Positions 9,669 through 17,662 of a stretch of 64,000 nucleotides of DNA are shown piece after piece. The stretch spans positions 43,579 to 107,578 of the forward strand of contig NZ_LBMG01000024.1 in NCBI RefSeq assembly GCF_001005315.1, given 5' to 3'. The notes beneath the pieces were generated by a model. That model was given only the letters and a program-made list of their open reading frames with translations, was not told where the DNA came from and made no database searches. Numbering within the stretch: position 1 is the first letter of the stretch; the number at the start of each line of letters is the position of its first letter. Origin of the DNA: Kordia jejudonensis. GTDB taxonomy: Bacteria > Bacteroidota > Bacteroidia > Flavobacteriales > Flavobacteriaceae. The translations under genes were made by a program, and so were the position numbers.

Positions 9669-10196
9669 ATGATCTACATTGCCATCTTACGCGGAATCAA
9701 CGTTTCAGGAAGTAAAAAACTCCCAATGGCAGAACTTCGCACATTGCTTACTAGCTTAGATTTTACAGAAGTACAAACGTATATTCAAAGTGGAAATGTA
9801 GTTTTTAAATCATCTGAAAAAAATCAAGAAAAACTTGGAAGTCAAATTGCCGAAGCCATCAAAAAACAATACGATTATGATGTGCCAGTTTTGGTAAAAA
9901 CGATTGAAGAATGGAAAACGGCAATTGCCAACAATCCATTTACAGAAACGGACATTTCTAAGCAAGGCATTACATTTTTGGCTACAATTCCAGAAGCAAC
10001 AACCATTGAAATAGATAGTAAGGATGATCGATTCAAGATTATAAGTTCAGAAATATATTTAGACTGTCCAGGAGGTTTCGGTCGCACCAAGCTTACCAAT
10101 AATTTTTTCGAACGTAAACTCAACACACAAGCCACGACACGAAATTGGAAAACAATTTATAAATTATTACATCTCGCGGAAGCGATGGAAAATTGA
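9669..10196 (+). CDS. DUF1697 family protein
   Basis: 175 residues from the ATG at 9669. It opens with the family signature MIYIAILRGINVSGSKKLPM, continues with LDFTEVQTYIQSGNVVF and ends with the conserved block TKLTNNFFERKLNTQATTRN. This cytoplasmic family of about 180 residues is widespread and has no established biochemical role. The start is supported by the family N-terminus and the TATCTTTG promoter just upstream. It is followed by the first long 7-bp-periodic repeat block. Confidence 0.9.
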   Translation: MIYIAILRGINVSGSKKLPMAELRTLLTSLDFTEVQTYIQSGNVVFKSSEKNQEKLGSQIAEAIKKQYDYDVPVLVKTIEEWKTAIANNPFTETDISKQGITFLATIPEATTIEIDSKDDRFKIISSEIYLDCPGGFGRTKLTNNFFERKLNTQATTRNWKTIYKLLHLAEAMEN

Positions 10197-10242
10197 AAAT
10201 AGTAGAGAGAAAGTAGTATTGAGTATTGAGACTTTTTGAAAC

Positions 10243-10590
10243 GTCACTTCGATTTTTGAAGGAAATCGTATCGAGAAGTACTGAGAAATTAAAATGTAAA
10301 AGTATTTTCGAATAAACAAAGAACAAAGAACAAAGAACAAAGAACAAAGAACCAATAACGAATAACGAATAACGAATAACGAATAACGAATTTAAAATGT
10401 TAAATGATAAATGTTGAATTTTAAATACTAAAGATTTCATTTCAACAACTCAACAACTTAACAAAGACCCAAAACCCAAAACCAAAGAGAAAAGAACATA
10501 GAATAAAGAATGAATTTTGAATGTTAAATGCTAAATTTTAAATAGAACTAATTTTTTTACCAAAACCCAAAACCCAAAACCGAAAACCCA
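10243..10590 (+). repeat. Composite intergenic repeat with 7-bp periodicity, copy 1
   Basis: Fills the 400-bp gap between the DUF1697 gene and the aminomuconate deaminase. Order: an inverted repeat head (ACTTCGA at 10246 against TCGAGAAGT at 10271), the words ATGTAAAAGTATTTTCGAATAA, a run of AACAAAG heptamers (about 10314-10352), a run of AATAACG heptamers (to 10390), then a tail of TTAAATG/TTGAATTTTAAAT words ending near 10426. A second set with ACCCAAA heptamers reaches 10590. AGTATTG heptamers precede the head (10213-10229). The same ordered arrangement recurs at 12719. Minus-strand open frames here are by-products of stop-free repeats. Confidence 0.85.
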
Positions 10591-10596
10591 TAAATT

Positions 10597-11001
10597 ATGG
10601 AAGAAAAAAAAGTAACTCCAAGAGGCGCATATCCACATACAAAACGTGTGGGCGACTTTATATATGTATCAGGAACGAGTTCGCGACGACCAGATAACAG
10701 CATCGCAGGTGTAGATATCATTGACGAAATGGGAACGAAGCATTTGAACATTCGCACACAAACACGTGAAGTACTAAAAAACATTGACAAAAATTTGCAA
10801 AGTGTTGGCGCAAGTTTGGCTGATGTGGTCGATGTAACTTCGTTTTTAGTCAACATGAACGACTTTGCAGGATACAACGAAGCCTATGGAGAATTCTTCG
10901 ACAAAGCTACCGGACCAACGCGAACTACCGTTGCTGTACATCAATTGCCACATCCTGATTTAGTGATTGAAATCAAGGTAGTAGCGTATAAAAAACAATA
11001 A
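10597..11001 (+). CDS. amnD: RidA-family 2-aminomuconate deaminase
   Basis: 134 residues of the YjgF/YER057c/UK114 (RidA) fold: [18 protein letters not shown], then [15 protein letters not shown] and the [13 protein letters not shown] segment with the family Arg. Among RidA proteins, the Ser-Arg-Arg-Pro loop and the genomic setting fit 2-aminomuconate deaminase, which converts 2-aminomuconate to 4-oxalocrotonate with loss of ammonia. The dehydrogenase that makes 2-aminomuconate starts 8 bases later, so the two are an operon. Assignment within RidA rests largely on context. Confidence 0.85.
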   Translation: MEEKKVTPRGAYPHTKRVGDFIYVSGTSSRRPDNSIAGVDIIDEMGTKHLNIRTQTREVLKNIDKNLQSVGASLADVVDVTSFLVNMNDFAGYNEAYGEFFDKATGPTRTTVAVHQLPHPDLVIEIKVVAYKKQ

Positions 11002-11009
11002 TTCAGCAA

Positions 11010-12455
11010 ATGAAAAAGATTCTAAACTATATCAACGGAAGTTATATTGCGCCAAAAAGCAACGAATGGATTGACAATTACAATCCTTCCAACGGAGAAG
11101 TCTACGGACAGATTCCAAATTCGTCTGCGGAAGATGTAGAAGCTGCCTATCAAGCTGCAAAAGCGGCTTATCCAAGTTGGTCAGCAACTACGCTAGATGA
11201 GCGAAGTCGTATTCTAAATAACATCGCATCTTTGATTGAAGAAAACTTGTCAGAATTGGCCCATGCAGAAGCATTAGACAATGGAAAACCGCTTAGTTTA
11301 GCAACACGAATTGACATTCCAAGAGCAACAAGCAACTTTAGATTCTTTTCACAAGCCATTACGCAGTTTTCAAGCGAAGCACATGAAAGTATTGGACTCA
11401 ATGCGATGAATTTTACATTGCGACAATCCATAGGAGTTGTCGGTTGTATTTCACCTTGGAATCTGCCATTGTATCTTTTTACTTGGAAAATTGCACCAGC
11501 CTTAGCAACTGGAAATACAGTTGTGGCAAAACCAAGTGAAGTGACACCAATGACCGCGTATCTATTAGGCGAAATTTGCACGAAAGCAGGTTTGCCAAAA
11601 GGTGTGTTAAACATTGTACACGGATTGGGACATACCACAGGACAAGCCATTACAGAACATCCCAACATCAAAGCAATCTCTTTTACAGGCGGAACGGCTA
11701 CAGGCGCGCATATAGCAAGAACGGCGGCACCTATGTTTAAAAAGCTTTCGCTAGAATTGGGAGGAAAAAACCCGAATATCATCTTTGCCGATTGCGATTA
11801 TGATGAAATGTTGAAAACTACAGTACGATCATCCTTTGCAAATCAAGGACAAATCTGTTTATGTGGTTCACGAATATTTGTAGAAAGAAGCATCTATGAA
11901 AAATTCAAAATAGACTTTGTAGCACGTGTAAAACAACTCAAAGTAGGAAATCCGTTTGATGAAACAACAAAAGTAGGCGCGTTGGTTTCAAAACCGCATT
12001 TAGAAAAAGTAAAATCATACATACAAATTGCAAAAGACGAAGGTGGCACCATTTTATGTGGAGGAAATGATGTTGTTGTAGAAGGATTCGAAAACGGATA
12101 CTACTTAGCGCCAACTGTTATAGAAGTGCCAACCGATCAATGTCGCGTGAATCAAGAAGAAATATTTGGACCTGTTGTGACGATGATGCCGTTTGATACG
12201 GAAGAAGAAGTCTTAGCCATGGCAAATGGCGTCCGTTATGGATTATCGGCAACATTGTGGACAAACAATCTCAATCGCACCATGCGAATGTCTAAACAAT
12301 TGGAAGCAGGAATTGTTTGGGTAAACACATGGCTTATGCGTGATTTGCGTACACCTTTCGGTGGCATGAAAAACTCTGGCGTCGGTCGCGAAGGTGGCAT
12401 GGAAGCCTTACGTTTCTTTACTGAACCGAAAAATATTTGTATCAAATACTCTTGA
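11010..12455 (+). CDS. amnC: 2-aminomuconic semialdehyde dehydrogenase (ALDH)
   Basis: 481-residue NAD-dependent aldehyde dehydrogenase. ISPWNLPLYLFTWKIAPALA and FTGGTATG form the NAD site, Glu249 in LELGGKNPN is the general base and Cys283 in GQICLCGS is the nucleophile. The ending PFGGMKNSGVGREGG is characteristic of the hydroxymuconic/aminomuconic semialdehyde group (ALDH8). Expected reaction: 2-aminomuconate semialdehyde to 2-aminomuconate. It is coupled to the deaminase upstream; the ACMSD-type enzyme at 14981 would supply the substrate. After the stop comes a repeat block rather than a terminator. Confidence 0.9.
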   Translation: MKKILNYINGSYIAPKSNEWIDNYNPSNGEVYGQIPNSSAEDVEAAYQAAKAAYPSWSATTLDERSRILNNIASLIEENLSELAHAEALDNGKPLSLATRIDIPRATSNFRFFSQAITQFSSEAHESIGLNAMNFTLRQSIGVVGCISPWNLPLYLFTWKIAPALATGNTVVAKPSEVTPMTAYLLGEICTKAGLPKGVLNIVHGLGHTTGQAITEHPNIKAISFTGGTATGAHIARTAAPMFKKLSLELGGKNPNIIFADCDYDEMLKTTVRSSFANQGQICLCGSRIFVERSIYEKFKIDFVARVKQLKVGNPFDETTKVGALVSKPHLEKVKSYIQIAKDEGGTILCGGNDVVVEGFENGYYLAPTVIEVPTDQCRVNQEEIFGPVVTMMPFDTEEEVLAMANGVRYGLSATLWTNNLNRTMRMSKQLEAGIVWVNTWLMRDLRTPFGGMKNSGVGREGGMEALRFFTEPKNICIKYS

Positions 12456-12674
12456 TGTTAAATTATGAATGTTGTATGCTGAATTTTAAATAAAAAGATA
12501 ATTTAGAATCTAGAAATTAGAACAAAAAGCCAAGAGCCAAGACCCAAGACCAAAGACCAAAGACCCAAAACCCAAAACCCAAGACCAAAGACCAAAGAGC
12601 TAATACCGAATACCGAATACCGAATACCGAATACCGAAATTAAAATGTTAAATGATAAATGTTGAATTTTAAAT
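12456..12674 (+). repeat. 7-bp-periodic repeat block, copy 2 (no inverted-repeat head)
   Basis: Directly after the dehydrogenase stop. It holds TGTTAAATTATGAATG words, then ACCCAAG, ACCAAAG and ACCCAAA heptamers (about 12530-12598), a run of five AATACCG heptamers (about 12602-12638) and the tail words TTAAAATGTTAAATGATAAA and TTGAATTTTAAAT. Same order as copies 1 and 3, but with AATACCG in place of AATAACG. Confidence 0.85.
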
Positions 12675-12718
12675 TGAAAAGTATTTACAAAACCTAAAGT
12701 GTACAATCAATTTAAATA

Positions 12719-13020
12719 CGTCACTTCGAGTGAAATTTTAGAATAAAATTATGTATCGAGAAGTACTTTGAAAGTATAAATGTAAAAGTATTTCCGAATA
12801 AACAAAGAACAAAGAACAAAGAACAAAGAACAAAGAACAAAGAACAAAGAACAAAGACCCAAGACCCAAGACCAAAGAGCTAATACCGAATAACGAATAA
12901 CGAATAACGAATTTAAAATGATAAATGTTAAATGTTGAATTTTAAATGTAAAAGTATTTTCGAATAACCCAAAACCCAAAACCCAAGAACAAAGACCCAA
13001 GAGCGACCTAAAACCAAAAC
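12719..13020 (+). repeat. Composite 7-bp-periodic repeat, copy 3
   Basis: Begins with the inverted-repeat head (ACTTCGA ... TCGAGAAGT, 12723-12763). It continues through the ATGTAAAAGTATTTCCGAAT words, about eight AACAAAG heptamers, ACCCAAG heptamers and a few AATAACG heptamers, to the TTAAATG/TTGAATTTTAAAT tail. A second ATGTAAAAGTATTTTCGAAT word at 12945 leads into ACCCAAA/ACCCAAG heptamers up to about 13020. It parallels 10243-10426 element by element, so the two are related copies. Together with copy 2 it fills the 604-bp gap before the SDR gene. Confidence 0.85.
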
Positions 13021-13059
13021 CAAATACTCACTACTAACATCTCAATACTAAATTAAACA

Positions 13060-13848
13060 ATGAACCTAAACTTACAACATAAAAACGCCCTCGTTTGTGG
13101 AAGCACACAAGGAATCGGAAAAGCAACTGCAATTCAATTGGCAATTCTTGGCGCAAATATAACCTTAGCCGCTAGAAACGAAGAAAAACTACAAAATGTG
13201 CTTGACGAATTAGATACTTCCAAAGGACAGAAACACAATTATATCGTGGCAGATTTTCAAAATCCAACGGCTTTGGAAGAAAAAATAACAGCTTTTGTTT
13301 CAGAACATCATGCATTTCATATTTTAATAAACAATACGGGCGGACCTGCTGGTGGACCCGTATATGCAGCAAAAATTGAAGAATTTGAGCGTGCTTTTAC
13401 ACAACACTTAAAATGCAATCACATCTTAGCGCAAAGTGTTGTAGAAGGAATGAAAGAAGCGGGTTATGGGCGAATTATAAATATCATTTCTACTTCGGTA
13501 AAACAACCGTTAGATGGTTTGGGCGTTTCCAATACCATTCGTGGAGCAGTGGCAAATTGGTCAAAAACTTTGGCAAATGAGTTGGGACAATTTGGAATAA
13601 CTGTCAACAATGTTTTACCAGGCGCAACTGCTACGGAACGTTTGACAGAAATCATAAAAAACAAAGCGGCAAAAACAGGAAAATCAGAAGATGAGGTAAG
13701 TACAGCGATGAAAAATGCGGTGCCAGCCAAACGATTTGCACAACCTGAAGAAGTTGCAAATGCGATTGCATTTTTAGCAAGTGAAGCAGCATCTTATATT
13801 AATGGAATTAATGTCCCTGTAGATGGTGGACGAACGAAGTCGTTGTAG
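13060..13848 (+). CDS. SDR-family oxidoreductase with an altered catalytic motif
   Basis: 262 residues with a classical SDR Rossmann start (GSTQGIGKA, about residues 14-22), the NNTGGPAGG loop and the C-terminal VPVDGGRTKSL. The usual Tyr-x-x-x-Lys is replaced: after the Ser of IISTS the aligned site reads SNTIR, so Tyr becomes Ser and Lys becomes Arg. SDR members with such replacements exist and may use another acid or be inactive as dehydrogenases. The setting between aminomuconate genes and the ACMSD-type gene suggests a role in the same catabolic route, but the substrate is unknown. Confidence 0.85.
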   Translation: MNLNLQHKNALVCGSTQGIGKATAIQLAILGANITLAARNEEKLQNVLDELDTSKGQKHNYIVADFQNPTALEEKITAFVSEHHAFHILINNTGGPAGGPVYAAKIEEFERAFTQHLKCNHILAQSVVEGMKEAGYGRIINIISTSVKQPLDGLGVSNTIRGAVANWSKTLANELGQFGITVNNVLPGATATERLTEIIKNKAAKTGKSEDEVSTAMKNAVPAKRFAQPEEVANAIAFLASEAASYINGINVPVDGGRTKSL

Positions 13849-13863
13849 CATTTGATCTAACAT

Positions 13864-13887
13864 GTCAGTTCGAGCGCAGTCGAGAAC
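13864..13887. repeat. Short interspersed repeat (TCGAGCGCAGTCGAG type)
   Basis: GTCAG followed by TTCGAGCGCAGTCGAGAAC. The core CGAGCGCAGTCGAGA recurs at 45689-45713 and 57349-57372 in this window, always between genes. It lies in the 263-bp gap between the SDR gene and the next coding region. Confidence 0.6.
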
Positions 13888-14111
13888 CTTCTTGACTAAA
13901 ATTGCATCTCGATAGTTTCACTAGGTATTACCAATCAAAATATATTTTGATCTCAATAATGCTCTATGTGACAGAGAGAAAGTAAAAATCCTACAGATTA
14001 AAACGTAAAACTACCTGACTTTAACATTTTTCCTTGAATCTATCTTAAAAGTGTTAAAAAATTATTAAATTGAAACTCTAATGAACCATCATAAACTAAT
14101 AACTAACCATA

Positions 14112-14696
14112 ATGAATAGAAGAAACTTTATTGTATCAAGTGTCATGGGCGCAGGTGCGCTTTCCATGTTCCCAACTTCAGCTTTAGCCAGTAACAACGG
14201 TATTTCCCTAGAAAAAATTGGAAGCGGATTTGGACGTTTACTCAACAATGTAAACGCAATTTCTATTTCAAATTTATCAAGCGGAGTTGCAAAAACGCAT
14301 CAACGATTGGCAATTGCATTGAACGATTCAGGATACTTGTACAATGCGACAGAAGTTGTGCAACTTAGCAACTCGTGCTACGCAATTCCATTACACAAAA
14401 AGCCAATGTTAGGTTTCGAAAGTAAAGAATTAGCGTTAATTGTAAAGCACGATGGCGTTAGTAAATTCTACATTTTAAATGAAAAGTTAACGAATGAGTT
14501 CAATGGACTTATCGAAACATTTAGTCAAAATTTAGAATCACACGAATTAAATTTAGATGCAGCTTCGTTTGCGTTTCCTGTAAAAGTTGTACAACAACAA
14601 CAAGGACGCGAAACCATTTTTGCATATCAAAACAAGTTCAACAATACGATTGCTTTAAAAAGTACGCGTAAAAAATCGGAAGTTCACCTGAGCTAA
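14112..14696 (+). CDS. Exported protein of unknown function with Tat-like signal
   Basis: 194 residues. The N-terminus MNRRNFIVSSVMGAGALSMF has the twin-Arg, Asn and Phe arrangement of Tat signals, with cleavage probably near SALAS (residue 27). The mature part shows no recognised domain; it has a Lys/Gln-rich end. A Rho-independent terminator follows at once. It lies between catabolic genes but shows no enzyme motif. Confidence 0.7.
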   Translation: MNRRNFIVSSVMGAGALSMFPTSALASNNGISLEKIGSGFGRLLNNVNAISISNLSSGVAKTHQRLAIALNDSGYLYNATEVVQLSNSCYAIPLHKKPMLGFESKELALIVKHDGVSKFYILNEKLTNEFNGLIETFSQNLESHELNLDAASFAFPVKVVQQQQGRETIFAYQNKFNNTIALKSTRKKSEVHLS

Positions 14697-14720
14697 TTTT
14701 AGCCCAAAATCAATATAGCT

Positions 14721-14771
14721 AAAACCAGTCTGTATGCTTTTTGTACAAAAGTGTTCATGACTGGTTTTTTT
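14721..14771 (+). terminator. Rho-independent terminator
   Basis: Stem AAAACCAGTC (14721-14730) with GACTGGTTTT (14759-14768), an inner CTTTT/AAAAG pairing, and a T-run of seven. It ends the Tat-signal gene 25 bases after its stop. Confidence 0.85.
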
Positions 14772-14868
14772 GTGTTAAAAAATGTGATTTGTTGAAAATT
14801 TTAGAATTTTAAAACATAAATACAACATACGATATCATAAGAAATAGTATTTTTATAGGATTAATTTC

Positions 14869-14965
14869 GCGTGAGGGATTGAGGCATTTGTTGAAGCTCT
14901 CTCCAACTTGATTGGAGAAGCGACTGCCGAAAGCCCGACCTCCATTTTTCTTGGAGGACACGCCC
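14869..14965 (+). other. Structured RNA-like element before the ACMSD gene
   Basis: An outer pairing GCGTG (14869-14873) with CACGC (14959-14963) encloses two hairpins: TCTCCAA/TTGGAGA (14900-14918) and CCTCCA/TGGAGG (14939-14957). Between them are the fixed-looking words GAGGGATTGA and GCCGAAAGCCCGACC, and it closes with GGACACGCCC. I recall closely similar elements at many intergenic sites of Flavobacteria, but this is memory and unchecked. It ends 16 bases before the likely TTG start, so it would be in or just before the leader. The open frame through it is an accident, not an N-terminal extension. Confidence 0.6.
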
Positions 14966-14980
14966 AAAAATAACACCATC

Positions 14981-16066
14981 TTGAAACGAAAACTGCGCAT
15001 TAACGGACATTCACATTTGTTGCCTTATCCAGAGCAAATTCCTCAGTTTATGAAGGATAAAAAGATTTTTTGGGTAGATGACGAACGTAAATATATGTTG
15101 CAAGACGATTGGAAACGACCTGTGACAGATTCGAGTTTTTTCTTGAATGAAAAGCTAGAATGGATGGCGAAAAATAAAATTGATCATGCCGTTATTTTAA
15201 ATCTTTCACAGTTATACGGAAATGGTTTGCGCCTGGAAGCGATGAAACATGCGTTGCGTTTTCAAAACGATTTTAATGCAGAAGTACAACGCGATCATCC
15301 ATCAAAATTTACCTGCGGATTTGTAGTGCATCCAGGTTTTATACATGGTGCGCTTTGGGAAATTGAACGCTGCGTGGAAGAATTAGGACTGCGCGTACTG
15401 TGCTTACCAACGCACTTTATGGATTCCATAGGACAGTGGCGTTCGGTGTTTGATGAAGAAAATGATCCAATTTTTGAACTGGCAAATAAGTATAAATTGG
15501 CGATTGAAATTCATCCGTATGATGGCGATAAAATGATCAAATTGGAAAATGTAAACTGGCGTTTTCACTTAATTTGGATGTTGGCACAATGTGGCGATGC
15601 GTACCATTTTTATACGTTGAACGGAATGCAAGAACGTTTTCCAGATATCCGAACCTGTTTTGCACATGGCGGACAGTTGGCGCAAATGAATTTAGGACGT
15701 CGTATTCAAGGATTTGATGGACGACCAGATTTGTTTGAAGGAAAAGTACATCCGAGAAAAGCGGTTGGACATCCAAATATTTATTTTGATACGTTGGTGC
15801 ATGATACCGATTCGTTTAAATTGATGGTTGACCGACAAGGAAGCAAGCAAATTTTGATGGGATTAGACGATCCGTATCCGTTGGGAGAAATGGAAAGCGC
15901 ACCACAATCGTCTTATCCAGGAAAATTACTCGATTTAGCCATAGAACGGAATATTATAGACCAAAATCAATACGACGATATTTGGGAAGATAATGTCTTA
16001 CGTTGGTTATTTGGTGATGATGAAGCCGCTAAAAAAGACCTAGTTCGTAAAATTTTGGAAGGGTAG
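14981..16066 (+). CDS. ACMSD-type amidohydrolase-superfamily decarboxylase
   Basis: 361 residues from TTG 14981. It has the ACMSD-type metal site HSH at the N-terminus (INGHSHLLPYP), CGFVVHPGF, LAIEIHPYDG with a conserved His, CFAHGG with another His, and the catalytic Asp in LMGLDDPYPLGE. The expected reaction is decarboxylation of 2-amino-3-carboxymuconate 6-semialdehyde to 2-aminomuconate semialdehyde, feeding the dehydrogenase at 11010. The frame stays open to 14912 upstream, but that part overlaps the structured element and lacks family similarity, so TTG is preferred. 3-Hydroxyanthranilate dioxygenase, which makes its substrate, is not in the window. Confidence 0.88.
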   Translation: MKRKLRINGHSHLLPYPEQIPQFMKDKKIFWVDDERKYMLQDDWKRPVTDSSFFLNEKLEWMAKNKIDHAVILNLSQLYGNGLRLEAMKHALRFQNDFNAEVQRDHPSKFTCGFVVHPGFIHGALWEIERCVEELGLRVLCLPTHFMDSIGQWRSVFDEENDPIFELANKYKLAIEIHPYDGDKMIKLENVNWRFHLIWMLAQCGDAYHFYTLNGMQERFPDIRTCFAHGGQLAQMNLGRRIQGFDGRPDLFEGKVHPRKAVGHPNIYFDTLVHDTDSFKLMVDRQGSKQILMGLDDPYPLGEMESAPQSSYPGKLLDLAIERNIIDQNQYDDIWEDNVLRWLFGDDEAAKKDLVRKILEG

Positions 16067-16073
16067 TTTTGAG

Positions 16074-16325
16074 TTTGTTATTTTGTCAATTTGATAATTC
16101 GTTGATTTGAAGATTTGTTGATTTGGTTTTTTATGTGCGATTTCGTCATGCTGAACTTGATTCAGCATCTCATAACGCTGAGGAATTTGTTATTTTATGT
16201 TGTAGTTTGTTAAATCGTTAATTTGATGATTTGAGAAATATTTCAACAATAGTATTTAAAAGAAATAATTCTTGAATTCGTGACAAGAAAAAAAGAGTTA
16301 ATTTGTTGATGCGTTAATTTGAAAA
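16074..16325. repeat. T-rich word repeats
   Basis: Most of the 337-bp gap after the ACMSD gene consists of variants of GATTTGTTGATTTG, TTGATAATTCGTTGATTTG and GTTAATTTGATGATTTG, at 16074-16133, 16201-16232 and 16296-16322. Similar words occur at 26028-26086 after lpxK. No gene is supported here. Confidence 0.6.
16148..16168. repeat. Palindromic intergenic repeat (ATGCTGAA-TTCAGCAT)
   Basis: Perfect 8-bp inverted repeat ATGCTGAA/TTCAGCAT around CTTGA. It is preceded by CGTC and followed by CTCATAACG. REP-like elements of this form are common in Bacteroidetes genomes. Confidence 0.65.
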
Positions 16326-16403
16326 AGGGAATTTTTAAAACATATTTCATTTTAACTTTTACCTTTCAATGATTTAAAATAATATAATATCTTACGTCAT
16401 TTT

Positions 16404-17543
16404 ATGACCGATGTAGCACAATTTCACAATCTAGCACACATTTTTATTTCCTTTATCGGAGCCGTTTTGCTATTGGCAATTTACTCCAACATTCGGAAGC
16501 GTTTCCGTCAGATTTTAGAAGAAGACGAATCGCAAAAGCGCGTAGATAGTGGATTGCTATATTTAAGTTTGGCAATGTTTGTATGGGTTGGTTCAGGAAT
16601 TTGGGCGTATGTTTCGCAACGTTTTGAGTTTTCGGATACGATGGCTTATCAAATTGGAGTCAACTTACTTTCCATTATCAACAATCTATTTTTATTATTG
16701 GCGTTGTTCTACTTTTATCACGCGCCAAAGTTTATTTACAACAATACAAAGAATGTAAAAATCATTATCGGAATTATCATTGCTGTGACTTCCGTTACGT
16801 TGCTCATGTCAAGTATTTTTGGAAATGACAATGTGTATCACAACGTAAAATTGAACGCTATTCCAGATTTGATTTTATCAGGATTTTTGTGTTTTTTATT
16901 GTTAATTTCCTTCTACAAAACCTTTTTGCATCGTGGTTTGAAAATTGTAGCAACGATTTCCGTCATCATTATGATTTTAATTTTCATATCGCAATTACCT
17001 GAAATATTTTTAAGTTTAAATGACGAATTCGCAACTTACTTGATTAAGATTATCGCAAAAACATCCTTAATTTCTTTATTCTTAGTGTTGGCGACAAGTT
17101 GGGTAATTCAACTCGCAAATACACCGCGACCAAACGAAATGCGTATCAAATTTTTAGATTGGTCATTGATTCAATTAAGTATTCCGTCAAAAAACATCAA
17201 CAATGCACATGTCGATTTTGGTTCAAAAACCACACAATACAAAAACTTGCTGAAATTTGCCATTCGTCGCGCACATGGACAAGGTGATTTGCAAAGTATT
17301 TTAGTGAGTTCGGCTGGAGAAATAAAAAACCAAACTTATCTTACCAGAATTATTGAAAATATCAACGAAATTTTACAACTAGAAACCGATCAGCAATTGG
17401 AACGTAGAGACGTGTTTACGTTTTTGGGCGAAGGAAAATACCGTTTGCGTATGATTCCTGAAAACATCACAATTGACGAAGGTTTACTTGATGAGTTTGT
17501 GCAAGTATCTGAAAATGATCAATATAAGTCTATTTGTAATTAA
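16404..17543 (+). CDS. Seven-transmembrane protein with cytoplasmic C-terminal domain, function unknown
   Basis: 379 residues. About seven hydrophobic helices span residues 8-240. A soluble C-terminal region of about 130 residues follows (from MRIKFLDWSLIQLSI), with no His-kinase, GGDEF or HTH motif visible. The arrangement resembles a membrane sensor with an output domain of unknown type. The 5' end is preceded by the T-rich repeat gap. A perfect 17-bp palindrome immediately follows the stop. Confidence 0.7.
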   Translation: MTDVAQFHNLAHIFISFIGAVLLLAIYSNIRKRFRQILEEDESQKRVDSGLLYLSLAMFVWVGSGIWAYVSQRFEFSDTMAYQIGVNLLSIINNLFLLLALFYFYHAPKFIYNNTKNVKIIIGIIIAVTSVTLLMSSIFGNDNVYHNVKLNAIPDLILSGFLCFLLLISFYKTFLHRGLKIVATISVIIMILIFISQLPEIFLSLNDEFATYLIKIIAKTSLISLFLVLATSWVIQLANTPRPNEMRIKFLDWSLIQLSIPSKNINNAHVDFGSKTTQYKNLLKFAIRRAHGQGDLQSILVSSAGEIKNQTYLTRIIENINEILQLETDQQLERRDVFTFLGEGKYRLRMIPENITIDEGLLDEFVQVSENDQYKSICN

Positions 17544-17560
17544 TTGTGTCTCAGACACAA
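17544..17560. promoter_or_regulatory. 17-bp palindrome (TTGTGTCT-C-AGACACAA)
   Basis: A perfect inverted repeat starting one base after the stop of the membrane protein and 103 bases before the POT transporter ATG. The single-base centre and absence of a T-run make a terminator unlikely; a protein-binding site for the transporter promoter is possible. Confidence 0.35.
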
Positions 17561-17662
17561 ATCTGCACAGCTTGTTATTTTTTACTATACTTTACAACAC
17601 GACTTTCTATTAAAACTAGGTAAAAACATATTTGTATTCTATTAAATTTTAATACAATACAT

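Noticed and set aside
9473..9670. 65-codon minus-strand frame before the DUF1697 gene
   Set aside because: It overlaps the promoter and start of a well-supported gene and has no recognisable features.
10120..10440. Minus-strand frame with SLFFVLCSLFFV repeats
   Set aside because: It is the translation of 7-bp repeats that lack stops in several frames; no start context and no homology type.
12749..13000. Minus-strand frame with FVLCSLFFVLCSLF and FGLF words
   Set aside because: Same cause: stop-free heptamer arrays, not a protein gene.
14912..14980. N-terminal extension of the ACMSD-type protein
   Set aside because: The extra residues come from the hairpin element and do not resemble the family; a TTG at 14981 gives a normal start.
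16148..16168. Rho-independent terminator of the ACMSD gene
   Set aside because: The hairpin has no T-run and has the form of a dispersed palindromic repeat.
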